Positions 7,994 to 16,716 are shown, counted from the first letter of the stretch. The stretch is DNA of 64,000 nucleotides from Amycolatopsis anabasis (GCF_009765355.1 NZ_VTHK01000001.1:372001-436000), one strand, 5' to 3'. Made by a program: numbers and translations. Notes: generated from the sequence alone by a model not told the origin.

Positions 7994-8278
7994 TCCGCTC
8001 TGTTCCGTCTCGGGCCGCTGGGGCCCTGGGGCTGTTGGTTGCTCTCCGTGATCGCGGGCGGTGCTCGCACGGTCACGGAGAACTGACGACTACATTGCGA
8101 CGAAACGTGAGCCGATAGAAGGAGGAACCGGCGTCATAGCGGCGACCGGCCTCGGTTCCACGTTAAGCGGTCAGAGAAGTTCGGTCCGGCCGATCAGGCT
8201 CTACAAACGGGCTTTAGCGCGGTTGAATAGGTGTGCCTACGCTGGATTCGACGCCCGACGGATTGTGAGGGGGCGCGC
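7994..8278. promoter_or_regulatory. Divergent control region before the XRE-TPR regulator
   Basis: 285 bp without a supported gene. It contains an isolated perfect Shine-Dalgarno-like string gaaggaggaa (8120-8129) with no start codon at a usable distance, only gtcata, so it is probably fortuitous. A GTGAGGGGG sequence at 8266-8274 is the ribosome binding site that fixes the ATG at 8279 as the start of the regulator. Confidence 0.4.
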
Positions 8279-9652
8279 ATGGACGCCAACGATGCCCGGC
8301 AGGGGCATCCCGTTGCTTCGAGCGTTTGGGAGCGACCGGAGATGCGAGAAGCCCTGGCGGCGCGGGAGATCAGCTCGGTCTACCGCTTGTTGCGCAAAGA
8401 AGGTGTCTCCCAGCGCCAGATCGCCGCGATGACCGGCCAATCGCAGTCCGAGGTGTCGGAGATCCTCAAGGGTCGCCAGGTCATGGCCTACGACGTGCTC
8501 GCGAGGATCGCCGACGGCCTGGGCATCCCAAGGGGATACATGGGCCTCGCCTACGACGAGGCCACGGCGGTAACGGTTGTCGGTGCGGCCGACAGCCAGC
8601 AGGCTGAGGAGGACGAGTCCGTGAAACGGCGGAAGTTCCTCGCGCATGCCGCCCAGGTCACCATGGGAGCGGCGGTCTTCGGATCGGCTCCGGAAGCCTG
8701 GGCAGCTTCTCCCGCGAGGACGCCGGCGCCCGGCCGCATCGGCATGACCGATGTCCGGCAGGTGGAAGCCGCGACGCGTGCCCTGCGCGCACTCGATTAC
8801 CAGTACGGCGGGGGTTTCTGCCGGGACGCGGTGGTCGCGCAGCTTTCCTGGGGGCAGCAGATGCTCGAGTCCAGCGCGATCGAGACCGTGAAGAACAGAC
8901 TGTATGTGGCGCTGGCCGACCTGCACAGCCTCGCCGGCTGGACCTCGTTCGACACCGGGCTGGTCGATTCGGCGCGCAGCCACTTCGCGAACGCGCTGGA
9001 TCTGGCCAAACAGGGGGACAACCACCCGCTGGTGGCCAACGTGCTGTACCGGATGGGCCGGGTCTACCTGCACCAGGACGCCCCGAACGACGCGCTGAAA
9101 CTGTTCCAGCTCGGCCAGATCGCGGCCCAGGAATCCGGTTCCGAGCTGGCGGTCGCGGTGCTCTGCGCGAACGAGGCGTGGGCCTACGCGATGATGGAGA
9201 ACGACACGCAGGCGATGAAGCTGCTCGGCCAGAGCAAGGACGCCTTCGCCCGCTCCGATCTCGCCAACGCCGAGTCCTGGGTGCGGTTCTTCAACGAGAC
9301 CGACGTCTACGCGATGATCGGGACCGTGCACACGGTGCTCGCGCAGAAGGTCGACCAGAAGCACACGAAGTACGCGATCCCCGCGCTGACCAGGGCGATC
9401 GATGCTTACGGCGACGACATGGCGCGCAGCAAGACCTTCAACCAGAGCGCGCTGGCCACCAACCACCTGCTCGACGGCGACATAGACCAGGGCGCGAAGG
9501 TGGGCAGGGCGGCGCTGGATTCGGCCGACGGCATCAAGTCCGCCCGGATCAAGGAGCGCATGAAGCCGCTCAAGGAAGAAGCCGAACGCCGCCGGAACAA
9601 TGTCGACGCACGCGACCTCGCAGAACGGATCAACGCCTTCTACGCGGCCTGA
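8279..9652 (+). CDS. XRE helix-turn-helix regulator with C-terminal TPR domain (NsdA-like)
   Basis: 457 residues from ATG 8279, chosen over the upstream GTG because of the GAGGGGG ribosome binding site. Residues about 18-90 form the HTH: RLLRKEGVSQRQIAAMTGQS then SEVSEILKGRQ. Next comes VKRRKFLAHAAQVTMGAAVF (about 118-137), which resembles a Tat signal but sits inside the chain. The rest is helical repeats with TPR spacing (GLVDSARSHFANALDLAKQG; PNDALKLFQLGQIAAQ). Similar HTH-TPR proteins such as Streptomyces NsdA repress differentiation and antibiotic production; orthology here is inference. It overlaps the phosphotransferase start by 53 bases if that gene begins at 9600. Confidence 0.88.
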   Translation: MDANDARQGHPVASSVWERPEMREALAAREISSVYRLLRKEGVSQRQIAAMTGQSQSEVSEILKGRQVMAYDVLARIADGLGIPRGYMGLAYDEATAVTVVGAADSQQAEEDESVKRRKFLAHAAQVTMGAAVFGSAPEAWAASPARTPAPGRIGMTDVRQVEAATRALRALDYQYGGGFCRDAVVAQLSWGQQMLESSAIETVKNRLYVALADLHSLAGWTSFDTGLVDSARSHFANALDLAKQGDNHPLVANVLYRMGRVYLHQDAPNDALKLFQLGQIAAQESGSELAVAVLCANEAWAYAMMENDTQAMKLLGQSKDAFARSDLANAESWVRFFNETDVYAMIGTVHTVLAQKVDQKHTKYAIPALTRAIDAYGDDMARSKTFNQSALATNHLLDGDIDQGAKVGRAALDSADGIKSARIKERMKPLKEEAERRRNNVDARDLAERINAFYAA

Positions 9653-10568
9653 CCGGGGAGCCGACCAGGCCGGGAACACCGTCTTGGACGGCAGGTTCAC
9701 CAGGGAAAAGCTAGCCGAGGTGCTCGCTGAGACCTGTACTTCGCTGGGACTGGACGCCCGCGGCGCGACCCTGCTCCGGTTCACCAACAACGCGGTGTAC
9801 GCGCTGGCCCGGGAGCCGGTGGTGGTGCGGATCGTCGGCTCGGTGGCGTTGCGGCACCGGGTCGGCAAGGTGGTCGCGGTGGCCCGGCATTTCGCCCGGC
9901 ACGGCGTGCCCGCGATCCGCCTGGTGCCGGGGATCAAGCAGCCGATGCGGGTGGGTGAACACCTGGTCACCGTGTGGGTGAAGGTGCCGGAGAACGGACG
10001 GCGGGCCGGTTCGGCGGATCTCGCGCGCCTGCTGCGGAAGGTGCACGCGCTGCCGCCGCCGGAGGGCATCGGCGACTGGAATCCGCTGGACGACGTCCGC
10101 GCCCGGGTCGCCGACGCCGAGGAGCTCGGGCCCGACGACCGGCGGTTCCTGCTGCGCCGCTGCGCCGAGGTCGAGGCGGCGCTCGGGGAGCTGGACTTCC
10201 CGCTGCCGCGCGGCCTGGTGCACGGCGACGCGCATCCCGGCAACGTGATCGTGGGACCGTCCGGCCCGGTGCTCTGCGACTTCGATTCCTCCTGCGTCGG
10301 GCCGCCGGAATGGGACCTGACGCCGCTGGCGGTCGGCCGCGAGCGGTTCGGTGATCCGGCGGGCCGCTACCGCCTGCTGGCCGACGTCTACGGGTTCGAC
10401 GTGACCGCGTGGGACGGCTTCGCCGTGCTGCGCGCCGCGCGGGAGCTGAAGCTGACCACCAGCGTGCTGCCGATCCTGCGCAGCCACCCGCAGGTGCGGG
10501 GCGAACTGCGGCGGCGCCTGGACGACCTGCGCGCCGGGCGTTCGGAATCCCGCTGGGACCGGTATTAA
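9600..10568 (+). CDS. Aminoglycoside-phosphotransferase-fold small-molecule kinase
   Basis: 322 residues with the APH/choline-kinase fold. GLVHGDAHPGN (His208, Asp210, Asn215) is the catalytic loop and VLCDFDSS (Asp227) the metal-binding DFD. The N-lobe lacks a classical GxGxxG loop but has VVRIVGSVALRHRV, with the Arg in place of the usual nucleotide-positioning Lys. Substrate unknown; most such actinobacterial proteins are not resistance enzymes. The ATG at 9600 overlaps the regulator by 53 bases and has no good ribosome binding site. TTG 9684 (just before the GRFTREKL segment) is an alternative that would shorten it to 294 residues. Confidence 0.82.
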   Translation: MSTHATSQNGSTPSTRPDRGADQAGNTVLDGRFTREKLAEVLAETCTSLGLDARGATLLRFTNNAVYALAREPVVVRIVGSVALRHRVGKVVAVARHFARHGVPAIRLVPGIKQPMRVGEHLVTVWVKVPENGRRAGSADLARLLRKVHALPPPEGIGDWNPLDDVRARVADAEELGPDDRRFLLRRCAEVEAALGELDFPLPRGLVHGDAHPGNVIVGPSGPVLCDFDSSCVGPPEWDLTPLAVGRERFGDPAGRYRLLADVYGFDVTAWDGFAVLRAARELKLTTSVLPILRSHPQVRGELRRRLDDLRAGRSESRWDRY

Positions 10569-10589
10569 CCGGCAGAAGCGGGCGGATGT

Positions 10590-10625
10590 CGGTCGGACTG
10601 GATTAATCCGGGCATTCGCCGACCG
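10590..10625. terminator. Nested inverted repeats between convergent genes
   Basis: Outer arms cggtcgg (10590-10596) and ccgaccg (10619-10625) enclose the perfect palindrome ggattaatcc (10600-10609). The site sits in the 182-bp gap between the phosphotransferase and the convergent NB-ARC gene, where a bidirectional terminator is expected. The rest of the gap (10626-10750) shows no further feature. Confidence 0.4.
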
Positions 10626-10750
10626 GATTGGACCGCTCGTCGTTTGCCTTCTCAACCACAGCACGTAGTGACAAATTCGGCCCGACTGATCACCCCAGAA
10701 GGCGGTATTTAACCACCCACAAGTGCAACTTGCAGCTACGGAGAGCCACC

Positions 10751-12865
10751 CTACCGGACGAGGTTCAGGCGCTTGCGCACCTGGTCCGCTTCCGGCCTGC
10801 CGAGCTCCTCCAGGATCGGCAGCGCCTCGCCGTAGTGCCGCCGGGCTTCCTCGACCTCGCCCGCCACCTCCGCGACCTCGCCGAGCACCTGCAGGATCCG
10901 GGCCTGTTCGAAGCGGGAGCCGCGGTCGGCCATGATCGCCAGCGCGGCGGTGAGGTGTTCGGCCGCGAGCGCGGTCCGGCCGTCCCGGCCCAGGGCGCGG
11001 CCGAGGTCGGTGCGAGCCCGGGCCACGTTGTACTCGTCGCCGCAGGCGGCCAGCAGTTCCTGGGCCCGGGTCAGCCGTTCGATCGCCTCGCCCGCGCGGT
11101 CGGCCTTGGTCAGCGTCGACCCGAGGTTGATCAGGGCCAGCCCGATGTCGTGCGGCCGGTCCAGTTCGGTCGACCGCCGCAGGTCCTCCTCGAAGTGGCC
11201 GAGCGCGTCGTCGAGGCGGCCCTGCGCCAGGGCGACCAGGCCGAGGCCCTCGACCGACCGGATCGCGATCACCGGATCCCCGGCGGCCAGCCCGCGGGTG
11301 TAGTGCCCGATCGCCTCGTCGAACCGCCCGGCGCCCCGGCACGCGGCGCCGCTGCGGTTGAGCATGAGGGCCTCGGCCGAGGCGTCGCCCATCTGCCGCG
11401 CGCAGCGCACGCCGAATTCGCTCACCGCCAGGAAGTCCCGGTAGTGCTTGTGCAGCAGGAACAGCGGCCACATCGCGGCGGCCAGCTGCCACCCCAGTTC
11501 GGGCAGCTCGTGTTCGAGGGCGGCCTGGACGGCGGCGACCAGGTTGATCCGCTCGCGTTCCAGCCAGTCCAGGGATTCCGCCCGGTCCGGGAGCGTCGCG
11601 GGATCCGGCGCGCGGAAGGCGTAGTCGTACGGGATCGGGTCCTGATCGGGCGTGACCAGGTGTTCGGTCGTCAAGGCGGCCCGCAGGTACCACTCGAGCA
11701 TCCGGCGCAGGGCGGTGTCCCGGTCGGCCTCGGTCCCGTCGACCTGGGCCTTCCGCAGAGCATGCAGCCGGACCAGATCGTGGAAGGAGTAGCGGTCCTC
11801 CTCGACCTCGTCCAGCAGGCCGACCTCGATGAGCTGGTCGAGCAGCCGCTCGACCTCGTCGAGCGTCGCGTCCACCGCGGCCGCCGCCACCCCGCTGCCG
11901 AACTCGGCGCCCGGATGCGCGCCGAGCGCCCGGTACAGGCGGGCGGCCTCGGCGGGCAGCGCCTCGTAGGAGAGGTCGAAGGTGGCTTCCACGGACAGGT
12001 CCTCCTTGGCCGGGTCGGACAGGACCCCCAGTCTCCTCCTCTCAAGATCGACTGCCGCCTTCGTGAGCGACAACTGGGGTCGGTTCGTCAGCCGGGTCGC
12101 GGTCACGTAGAGCGCGAGCGGCAGCCCGGCGCAGAGCCGCACGACCTTGTCCGCGTCGAGGTCGCCGGGCCGGATCCGGTCCGCGCCCAGCGCCCGGTGC
12201 AGCAACTCCCGGCCGTGGTCGCCGGTGAACGGCGTGAGCTGGAGCAGCCGCGCGCCGTCGCGCACGGCCAGCTCGCCCAACCGGCGCCGGGTGGTCACCA
12301 CGACCACGCTGGCCGCCGCGGCCGGGATCAGCGGCCGCACCTGGGCCGCGGAGTCGGCGTTGTCCAGGAGCACCAGCAGCGGGGTGTCCGCGGTGAGCGA
12401 GCGGTACAGCGCGGCCCGTTCCTCGACGTCGAACGGCATCCGCTCCGGCGGCACCCGCAGGGCGAGCAGGAACTGGCCGAGCAGCTCGCCGGTGTCCACC
12501 GGCCCCTTCGGCCCGAACGCGCCGAGGTCGGCGCGCAGCTGGCCGCGCGGGAACCGGGCGCGCACCCGGTACATCCAGTGCTCGGCGAGCGCGGTCTTGC
12601 CGATCCCGCCCGGCCCGTGGATCACCTGGATCGTCGGGCGGGCACGCGCCTCGTCCAGGATGCGGTCGAGCTGGGCCAGCTCGTCGGCGCGGTTGGTGAA
12701 ATGCGCCTCGGGAACCTTGAGCTGACGTGGCACCGGCAGCTCGTCGCGCTGCCTCGCGGCGCGGCGGCGCGGGGCGCCGGACACGGTGAGTTCGACCGCG
12801 CCGCGGCGTTCCGGCCGGACACCGATGATCCGGGAGCCGTCCTCGCCGGTGGAAGGGTCACCCAT
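10751..12865 (-). CDS. NB-ARC/TPR regulatory ATPase (AfsR-like without a SARP domain)
   Basis: 704 residues from ATG 12865; this start has a GGAGGAGG ribosome binding site, unlike upstream in-frame codons. A P-loop (IHGPGGIGKTAL, about 83-92), a Walker B (LLVLLDNADS), the sensor TTRRR and the GLPLAL motif define the STAND NB-ARC ATPase. A winged-helix-like region follows (DLSYEALPAEAARLYRALGA). From about residue 440 it is TPR repeats (EAIGHYTRGLAAGDP; DALGHFEEDLRRSTEL). It resembles AfsR minus the N-terminal SARP DNA-binding domain, so it probably acts as a signal-dependent scaffold or switch. Role inferred. Confidence 0.9.
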   Translation of the reverse strand: MGDPSTGEDGSRIIGVRPERRGAVELTVSGAPRRRAARQRDELPVPRQLKVPEAHFTNRADELAQLDRILDEARARPTIQVIHGPGGIGKTALAEHWMYRVRARFPRGQLRADLGAFGPKGPVDTGELLGQFLLALRVPPERMPFDVEERAALYRSLTADTPLLVLLDNADSAAQVRPLIPAAAASVVVVTTRRRLGELAVRDGARLLQLTPFTGDHGRELLHRALGADRIRPGDLDADKVVRLCAGLPLALYVTATRLTNRPQLSLTKAAVDLERRRLGVLSDPAKEDLSVEATFDLSYEALPAEAARLYRALGAHPGAEFGSGVAAAAVDATLDEVERLLDQLIEVGLLDEVEEDRYSFHDLVRLHALRKAQVDGTEADRDTALRRMLEWYLRAALTTEHLVTPDQDPIPYDYAFRAPDPATLPDRAESLDWLERERINLVAAVQAALEHELPELGWQLAAAMWPLFLLHKHYRDFLAVSEFGVRCARQMGDASAEALMLNRSGAACRGAGRFDEAIGHYTRGLAAGDPVIAIRSVEGLGLVALAQGRLDDALGHFEEDLRRSTELDRPHDIGLALINLGSTLTKADRAGEAIERLTRAQELLAACGDEYNVARARTDLGRALGRDGRTALAAEHLTAALAIMADRGSRFEQARILQVLGEVAEVAGEVEEARRHYGEALPILEELGRPEADQVRKRLNLVR

Positions 12866-13026
12866 CGCCGTTCGCCGTCCTCCTCCGCACGGGGTCCCCG
12901 GGCGGGACAGAGCATCGCCCATCGCGTGCGGAAAAACCGCGAAATCGATCAAACAGCCCGCCGACGGCGCAACCGGACACCCCATTCGGCCCAATCCCGC
13001 TTGCCGATCGGTCGAGCCGAGGGTTC

Positions 13027-13043
13027 TGTAGCGCTTTGTAGCG
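13027..13043 (+). promoter_or_regulatory. Helically phased direct repeats upstream of the Phd antitoxin
   Basis: TGTAGCG occurs at 13027-13033 and again at 13037-13043, exactly 10 bp apart. A TAAGCT hexamer (13059-13064) just before the GTG at 13068 could be the -10 of an almost leaderless message. The repeats are a plausible autoregulatory site for the antitoxin; inferred from position only. Confidence 0.35.
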
Positions 13044-13067
13044 ATTGGGTCCCAGGCCACCTAAGCT

Positions 13068-13349
13068 GTGGTCGTGGCCAAACAGATCACGCAGCGCGAA
13101 TTGCGCAACGACACTCCGGCGATCATGCGGGCGGTCGAGGATGGCGAGAGCTTCGTACTGACTCGCAACGGGACACCCATCGCCGATCTCGTGCCGCATA
13201 CCCAGCGCCCGGATTTCCTTCCGTTCACCGAGTTCGCCGAGCTGATGGCCGATCTTCCGCGCACCGCTCCGGAGACGTTCTTCGCTGAGCTCGATGCCGC
13301 GGTCGATCCGGATCCGTTTCGGGCCGCCGGTGAGGGTGAGCGCGAGTGA
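13068..13349 (+). CDS. Phd/YefM-family antitoxin
   Basis: 93 residues. The N-terminal half has the prevent-host-death fold signature: QITQRELRNDTPAIMRAVEDG and then ESFVLTRNGTPIADLVPH, which dimerises and binds the operator. The acidic, flexible C-terminus (FFAELDAAVDPDPF) is the usual toxin-wrapping segment. Start GTG at 13068, or GTG 13074 two codons later. Its stop overlaps the toxin GTG in a GTGA arrangement, typical of type II toxin-antitoxin operons. It neutralises the PIN RNase encoded next. Confidence 0.9.
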   Translation: MVVAKQITQRELRNDTPAIMRAVEDGESFVLTRNGTPIADLVPHTQRPDFLPFTEFAELMADLPRTAPETFFAELDAAVDPDPFRAAGEGERE

Positions 13350-13783
13350 CCCGAGGCGGAACGTCCACTCGCCCCCGGGTTTTGCTGGACACGTCCGCGG
13401 TGATCGATCTGCCGGACAGTGCCGATCTGCCCTCGGGGAGCGAGATCGCGATCAGCTCGATCACCTTGGCCGAGCTGTCCGCGGGTGTGCATGCCGCGAC
13501 CGACGCCCGAGAACGCGCCGTGCGTTTGGTGCGACTCCAACGAGTCGAGGCCGCGATCGCTTCGCTGTCGTTCACCCCAGCGGCCGCTCGGAGGTACGGC
13601 CAGCTTTACGCCATGGTGCTGGATGCCGGACGTAATCCCCGGCCCCGGCGAATGGATCTGCTGATCGCGGCGGTAGCGGCGATCCACCAGTTGCCACTCG
13701 TGACCCGGAATGGCGCGGACTTCGCGGACCTGAGTCCAATACTCGAAGTCATCGCGCTTCCCGGCAGGAGCGAGAAGCGCTAG
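13346..13783 (+). CDS. vapC: PIN-domain RNase toxin (VapC family)
   Basis: 145 residues. The four acidic residues of the PIN metal site are visible: Asp15 in VLLDTSAVID, Glu43 in LAELSAG, Asp104 in RRMDLLIAAV and Asp125 in NGADFADL. The family cleaves specific RNAs (tRNA or rRNA) with Mg2+ and arrests growth until bound by its antitoxin. Translation is coupled to the antitoxin by a 4-base overlap. It ends tail-to-tail with copD, whose stop shares four bases with this gene's 3' end. Confidence 0.92.
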   Translation: MTRGGTSTRPRVLLDTSAVIDLPDSADLPSGSEIAISSITLAELSAGVHAATDARERAVRLVRLQRVEAAIASLSFTPAAARRYGQLYAMVLDAGRNPRPRRMDLLIAAVAAIHQLPLVTRNGADFADLSPILEVIALPGRSEKR

Positions 13784-14802
13784 GCGACCGGGGCGCGGGT
13801 GAGGACGACGGCGAAGCCGAAGGCGAGGCCCATCAGGGTGAGTTCCAGCGTCGCCCACAGGGCGAACGCGGTGCGCTGGTGCCGGATGATGTGCGGCATC
13901 AGGCGCCACCGGGCGTGCGCGCCGAGCACGGCGATGCCGCCCGCGGTCACCAGTTTCAGGAGCACCAGCTGCCCGTAGGGCGTGGTGAACAGGCCCGCCC
14001 AGAAGCTCATGGTCGGGTTCAGCAGGATCTCGACGATGCCGTTGAACAGCCCGGTCACCGCGGACAGGATCAGGCACAGCGTGGCCAGCTTGGAAAACCT
14101 GGGCAGCGCGTGCGCGAGCAGGGTCCGGTTGCCGATGAGCAGCACGGTCATCGCGCCCAGGCCGCCGGTCCAGGCGACCGCGCTCATCACGTGCAGTTCC
14201 ATCGAGATCATCGTGTAGTCGTGGTAGTTCCAGTTCGACGCGTGCCCGGTGACCGGCAGCGGGAGCAGCGCGAACAGGCCCACCCCGACCCGGACCTCGG
14301 CCGGGACCTTCTCCCCGTGCCGCACGGTCAGCACCCCGAGCACGGTCTGCACCAGCGCGAACGCCACGACCACCAGCAGCGCCTTGCCCGCGCCGATGGT
14401 CACCACGTAGTCCCAGACGTCACCGAGGCCGATCGTGGATACCTGGGGCCGGTATTCGGCGGTCTGCAGGATGAGCGCGACCAGCGCGGTCACCGCCCAC
14501 ACCAGCGAGGCCGCGACCGCGGCGGGCCGGGCGCGGGCCAGCACCGGTTCGCTCAGCTTCGGCCGGTCGTAGCCGACCAGCACGGACAGCAGCGAGAGCC
14601 CGATCGTGGCGACGGCGGCCAGGTCGAGCAGCACCCGCACCAGCGGGATGGCGGCCGAAACCACCTCGCTGACGTCCGTCACCCCCGGGATCGGGGTGGT
14701 CGCGCTCAACGCGATCCCGATCAGCGTGCCCGCGATCGCCGCGGTGACGACGCAGAGCACGGTGGTGTACCGGACGTCCGAGGTGGTCTCGGCCTTGGTC
14801 AT
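13780..14802 (-). CDS. copD: CopD-family copper-related membrane protein
   Basis: 340 residues with about eight hydrophobic helices. The second half carries the CopD domain: TGHASNWNYHDYTMISMELHV with His residues on the outer side, then AVAWTGGLGAMTVLLIGNRT, a strongly conserved segment. The family mediates copper passage across the cytoplasmic membrane, working with periplasmic CopC. It is the last gene of the leftward ycnI-copC-copD operon, 3 bases after copC. No cytochrome-oxidase-assembly fusion (CtaG) is attached. Confidence 0.88.
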   Translation of the reverse strand: MTKAETTSDVRYTTVLCVVTAAIAGTLIGIALSATTPIPGVTDVSEVVSAAIPLVRVLLDLAAVATIGLSLLSVLVGYDRPKLSEPVLARARPAAVAASLVWAVTALVALILQTAEYRPQVSTIGLGDVWDYVVTIGAGKALLVVVAFALVQTVLGVLTVRHGEKVPAEVRVGVGLFALLPLPVTGHASNWNYHDYTMISMELHVMSAVAWTGGLGAMTVLLIGNRTLLAHALPRFSKLATLCLILSAVTGLFNGIVEILLNPTMSFWAGLFTTPYGQLVLLKLVTAGGIAVLGAHARWRLMPHIIRHQRTAFALWATLELTLMGLAFGFAVVLTRAPVA

Positions 14803-14805
14803 CGC

Positions 14806-15348
14806 CTACTTCTCCGATTTCCCCATGCGCAGGGCCAGCGCCAGCCCGGCGCCCAGCACCACCACGGCGCCGACGATCCACACCCAGACCGGGACGCCGT
14901 CCGAACCGGAGTCCTGGCCGCCGCCGGGGGCGACCGTGCCCGCCGCGTTGTTCGCGCTCGGCGGCGCGGGGGTGCCGTTACCGGCCTTGGTCAGGGTGAA
15001 CTTCAGCTCCGACGACACCGGGTGCCCGTCGGCGGAGAGGATCCGGTACCCGATGGTGTACTCGCCGGCCGGACCGAGCGGGCGCACCTGCGCGGTCACC
15101 ACGTTGCTGCTGACCTGCACCGGGCCCTCGGTCCACTGGGTGCCGCCGGGCCCGGTCACCGCGACCTGGTTGACGTCCCCGGGCTGCACCGGGGCGTCGA
15201 AGGTCAGGGTGATCTTGCTCGGCCCGGTCTCCAGTTTCGCGTCCTTCGCCGGATCGGAGGAGACCAGCACGTTGTGCGCGAGCGCCGGGGTGGCCGTGCC
15301 GAGCACGGCCACCACCATCAGCGCCAGCGTGACGAACACCTTCCTCAT
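14806..15348 (-). CDS. copC: CopC-domain extracytoplasmic copper-binding protein with membrane anchor
   Basis: 180 residues. Signal peptide residues 1-24 end in ALA before His25, so the mature protein begins with His, the first Cu(II) ligand of CopC proteins. The second conserved site SADGHPVSSELKF supplies Asp and His. The Ig-like CopC domain covers about 25-125, followed by a Gly/Pro/Ser linker, a transmembrane helix (VWVWIVGAVVVLGAGLALAL) and a short basic tail, so it is tethered outside the membrane. Its ATG overlaps the ycnI stop, showing tight coupling. Confidence 0.92.
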   Translation of the reverse strand: MRKVFVTLALMVVAVLGTATPALAHNVLVSSDPAKDAKLETGPSKITLTFDAPVQPGDVNQVAVTGPGGTQWTEGPVQVSSNVVTAQVRPLGPAGEYTIGYRILSADGHPVSSELKFTLTKAGNGTPAPPSANNAAGTVAPGGGQDSGSDGVPVWVWIVGAVVVLGAGLALALRMGKSEK

Positions 15349-16094
15349 TTCGCGGCACCGGCCTTGCGCGCCCGCAGCGTCGCGCCGACGCCGAAGCCGA
15401 GGCCGAGCGCGCCGACGACCAGCCCGGCCCCGCCGAGCCAGCGGGCGGTGTCGTCGCTGGCGTCCTTGGCGGCGGCCGCCTCGGACTTGTCGTGCCCCGG
15501 CTCGGCGGTGCCGCCGCCCCCGTGGCCTTCCTTCGCGGCGGCCAGTTTGACCGTCGGCGCGGGGTGCTCGGGCTCCTCGCCGTTCGGCGGGGTCGGCTGG
15601 TCCCAGTTGACGACCTTGCCGTTCTCGTAGGTCTGGCTCGCCGGGAGCAGCAGCTCGTCGGTGTTCGAGGGCAGCGTGCCGAGCGTGATCTCGAACTCCT
15701 GGAACTCGCTCTCGCCCGCGGCGATCTTGTTCCCGGGCTGCGCGGTCCAGCTGATCTTGGTGACCACCTCGGACACGTCCGCGCCCTTGGCGTTCTTCAC
15801 CGGCGCGGGCAGTTTGGTCTTGGTGACCTCGGCGGTCCAGCCGGGCACCGGCTTGGCCCGGCCCGAGCTGATCGCGTACTCGGGCTTGACGTTCACCTCG
15901 ACTTTCGTGGTGCCCGCGTCGGCCTCTTCGTTCGGCACGCGCAGCACGATCGCGCCGTAGCTGCCCTTGGCCGGCTGGTCCCCGTAGACGTTGGCGGTGA
16001 CGTGCGCCGAGGCGACGCCCGCGCCGAGCAGGCCGGTCACCCCGACCGCGGCGGCGAGGAATCCGGCGCGTTTGAACATCCGTGTTTTCGACAT
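15345..16094 (-). CDS. ycnI: YcnI family copper-binding protein (DUF1775), secreted and anchored
   Basis: 249 residues from ATG 16094, which has a CAGGAG ribosome binding site; upstream codons lack one. The signal peptide (residues 1-30) ends ASA before HVTANVYG, giving an N-terminal His that forms the YcnI mononuclear copper site. The DUF1775 beta-sandwich runs to about residue 170 (EFQEFEITLGTLPSNTDELLLPASQTYENG fits the family). A linker and a C-terminal helix (GLVVGALGLGFGVGATLRA) follow. It probably delivers or sequesters copper for CopC/CopD in the same operon. Confidence 0.92.
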   Translation of the reverse strand: MSKTRMFKRAGFLAAAVGVTGLLGAGVASAHVTANVYGDQPAKGSYGAIVLRVPNEEADAGTTKVEVNVKPEYAISSGRAKPVPGWTAEVTKTKLPAPVKNAKGADVSEVVTKISWTAQPGNKIAAGESEFQEFEITLGTLPSNTDELLLPASQTYENGKVVNWDQPTPPNGEEPEHPAPTVKLAAAKEGHGGGGTAEPGHDKSEAAAAKDASDDTARWLGGAGLVVGALGLGFGVGATLRARKAGAAK

Positions 16095-16164
16095 GGCGAA
16101 ATGCTCCTGAAGGAGTTGAGGGGCGGCGAGACCGGAAGATCTCGTCGAAGTTAAAGAAGCCGCA

Positions 16165-16716
16165 CTATCCGCGGGAGCAAGGCGGAGCACGGCGGCCGTG
16201 GACGCGCCGGACCAGCAGCTCGGTGAGCGTCCGGCCGGTCGGCAGCGCCAGGGGCGGCCGCACCGGGCCGGGCGGCACCGGCATGGCGTGCCAGCGCACC
16301 GGCAGCAGCCGGCGCAGGCCGGTCGCCACGACCACCAGCAGCGCGTCGGCCCGCGCGAGGAGCAGCGCGGTCACCACGGTGGCCAGCGCGTGCGCGACGA
16401 ACATCACGTCCCCGGGGAACGGGCCCGGGATGCCGCCGCCGTGCAGTTCGTGGTCGACGAGTTCGGTGAGCACCACGTGCAGGGCGAGCTGACCCGCGCC
16501 GAGCGTCACCAGCGTGCCGAGCGGACCCCGCGTCCGGTCGGCGAGCGCGGTGGCGATCCAGCCGATCAGCACGGTGAGCAGCAGGGTCAGCGCGCTGTCC
16601 GGAATGCCCCCGTCGGCCACGGCGTGCGCGGCGACGGCGAGCGTGGTGGAACTGGCGGCCAGTAGGGCTCCGCGTACGGCGCGTAACGCTCCACGTCCGT
16701 TCGGGGGCCTTTTCAC
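16165..16716 (-). CDS. Polytopic membrane protein at the head of the copper operon
   Basis: About 183 residues from GTG 16716, where GAGG lies shortly upstream; a TTG at 16776 would add 20 residues. There are five or so hydrophobic segments (LAASSTTLAVAAHAVA, LLLTVLIGWIATALA, LVTLGAGQLALHVVLTEL, AHALATVVTALLLARADALL). Histidines occur near helix ends (HAVADGG, LVDHELHGGG, FVAHAL), suggestive of metal handling. I do not recognise a named family, but proteins of this type commonly accompany ycnI-copC-copD in actinobacteria. Its stop is about 70 bases before ycnI. Confidence 0.7.
   Translation of the reverse strand: MKRPPNGRGALRAVRGALLAASSTTLAVAAHAVADGGIPDSALTLLLTVLIGWIATALADRTRGPLGTLVTLGAGQLALHVVLTELVDHELHGGGIPGPFPGDVMFVAHALATVVTALLLARADALLVVVATGLRRLLPVRWHAMPVPPGPVRPPLALPTGRTLTELLVRRVHGRRAPPCSRG

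Noticed and set aside
8061..8432. 123-codon plus-strand frame upstream of the XRE-TPR gene
   Set aside because: It overlaps the regulator in another frame and lacks a usable start near the AGGAGG at 8122.
9600..10568. Aminoglycoside resistance gene
   Set aside because: The fold is APH-like, but the N-lobe loop is not that of known resistance kinases and there is no resistance context.
10628..13288. 886-codon open frame on the plus strand
   Set aside because: It lies antisense to the NB-ARC/TPR gene, whose motifs and ribosome binding site are clear. Its product is Arg/Gly/Pro/His-rich with no domain, the typical GC-driven shadow.
13068..13783. Mobile genetic element carrying the toxin-antitoxin pair
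   Set aside because: No integrase, att-like direct repeats or GC change; the genes sit neatly between conserved operons.
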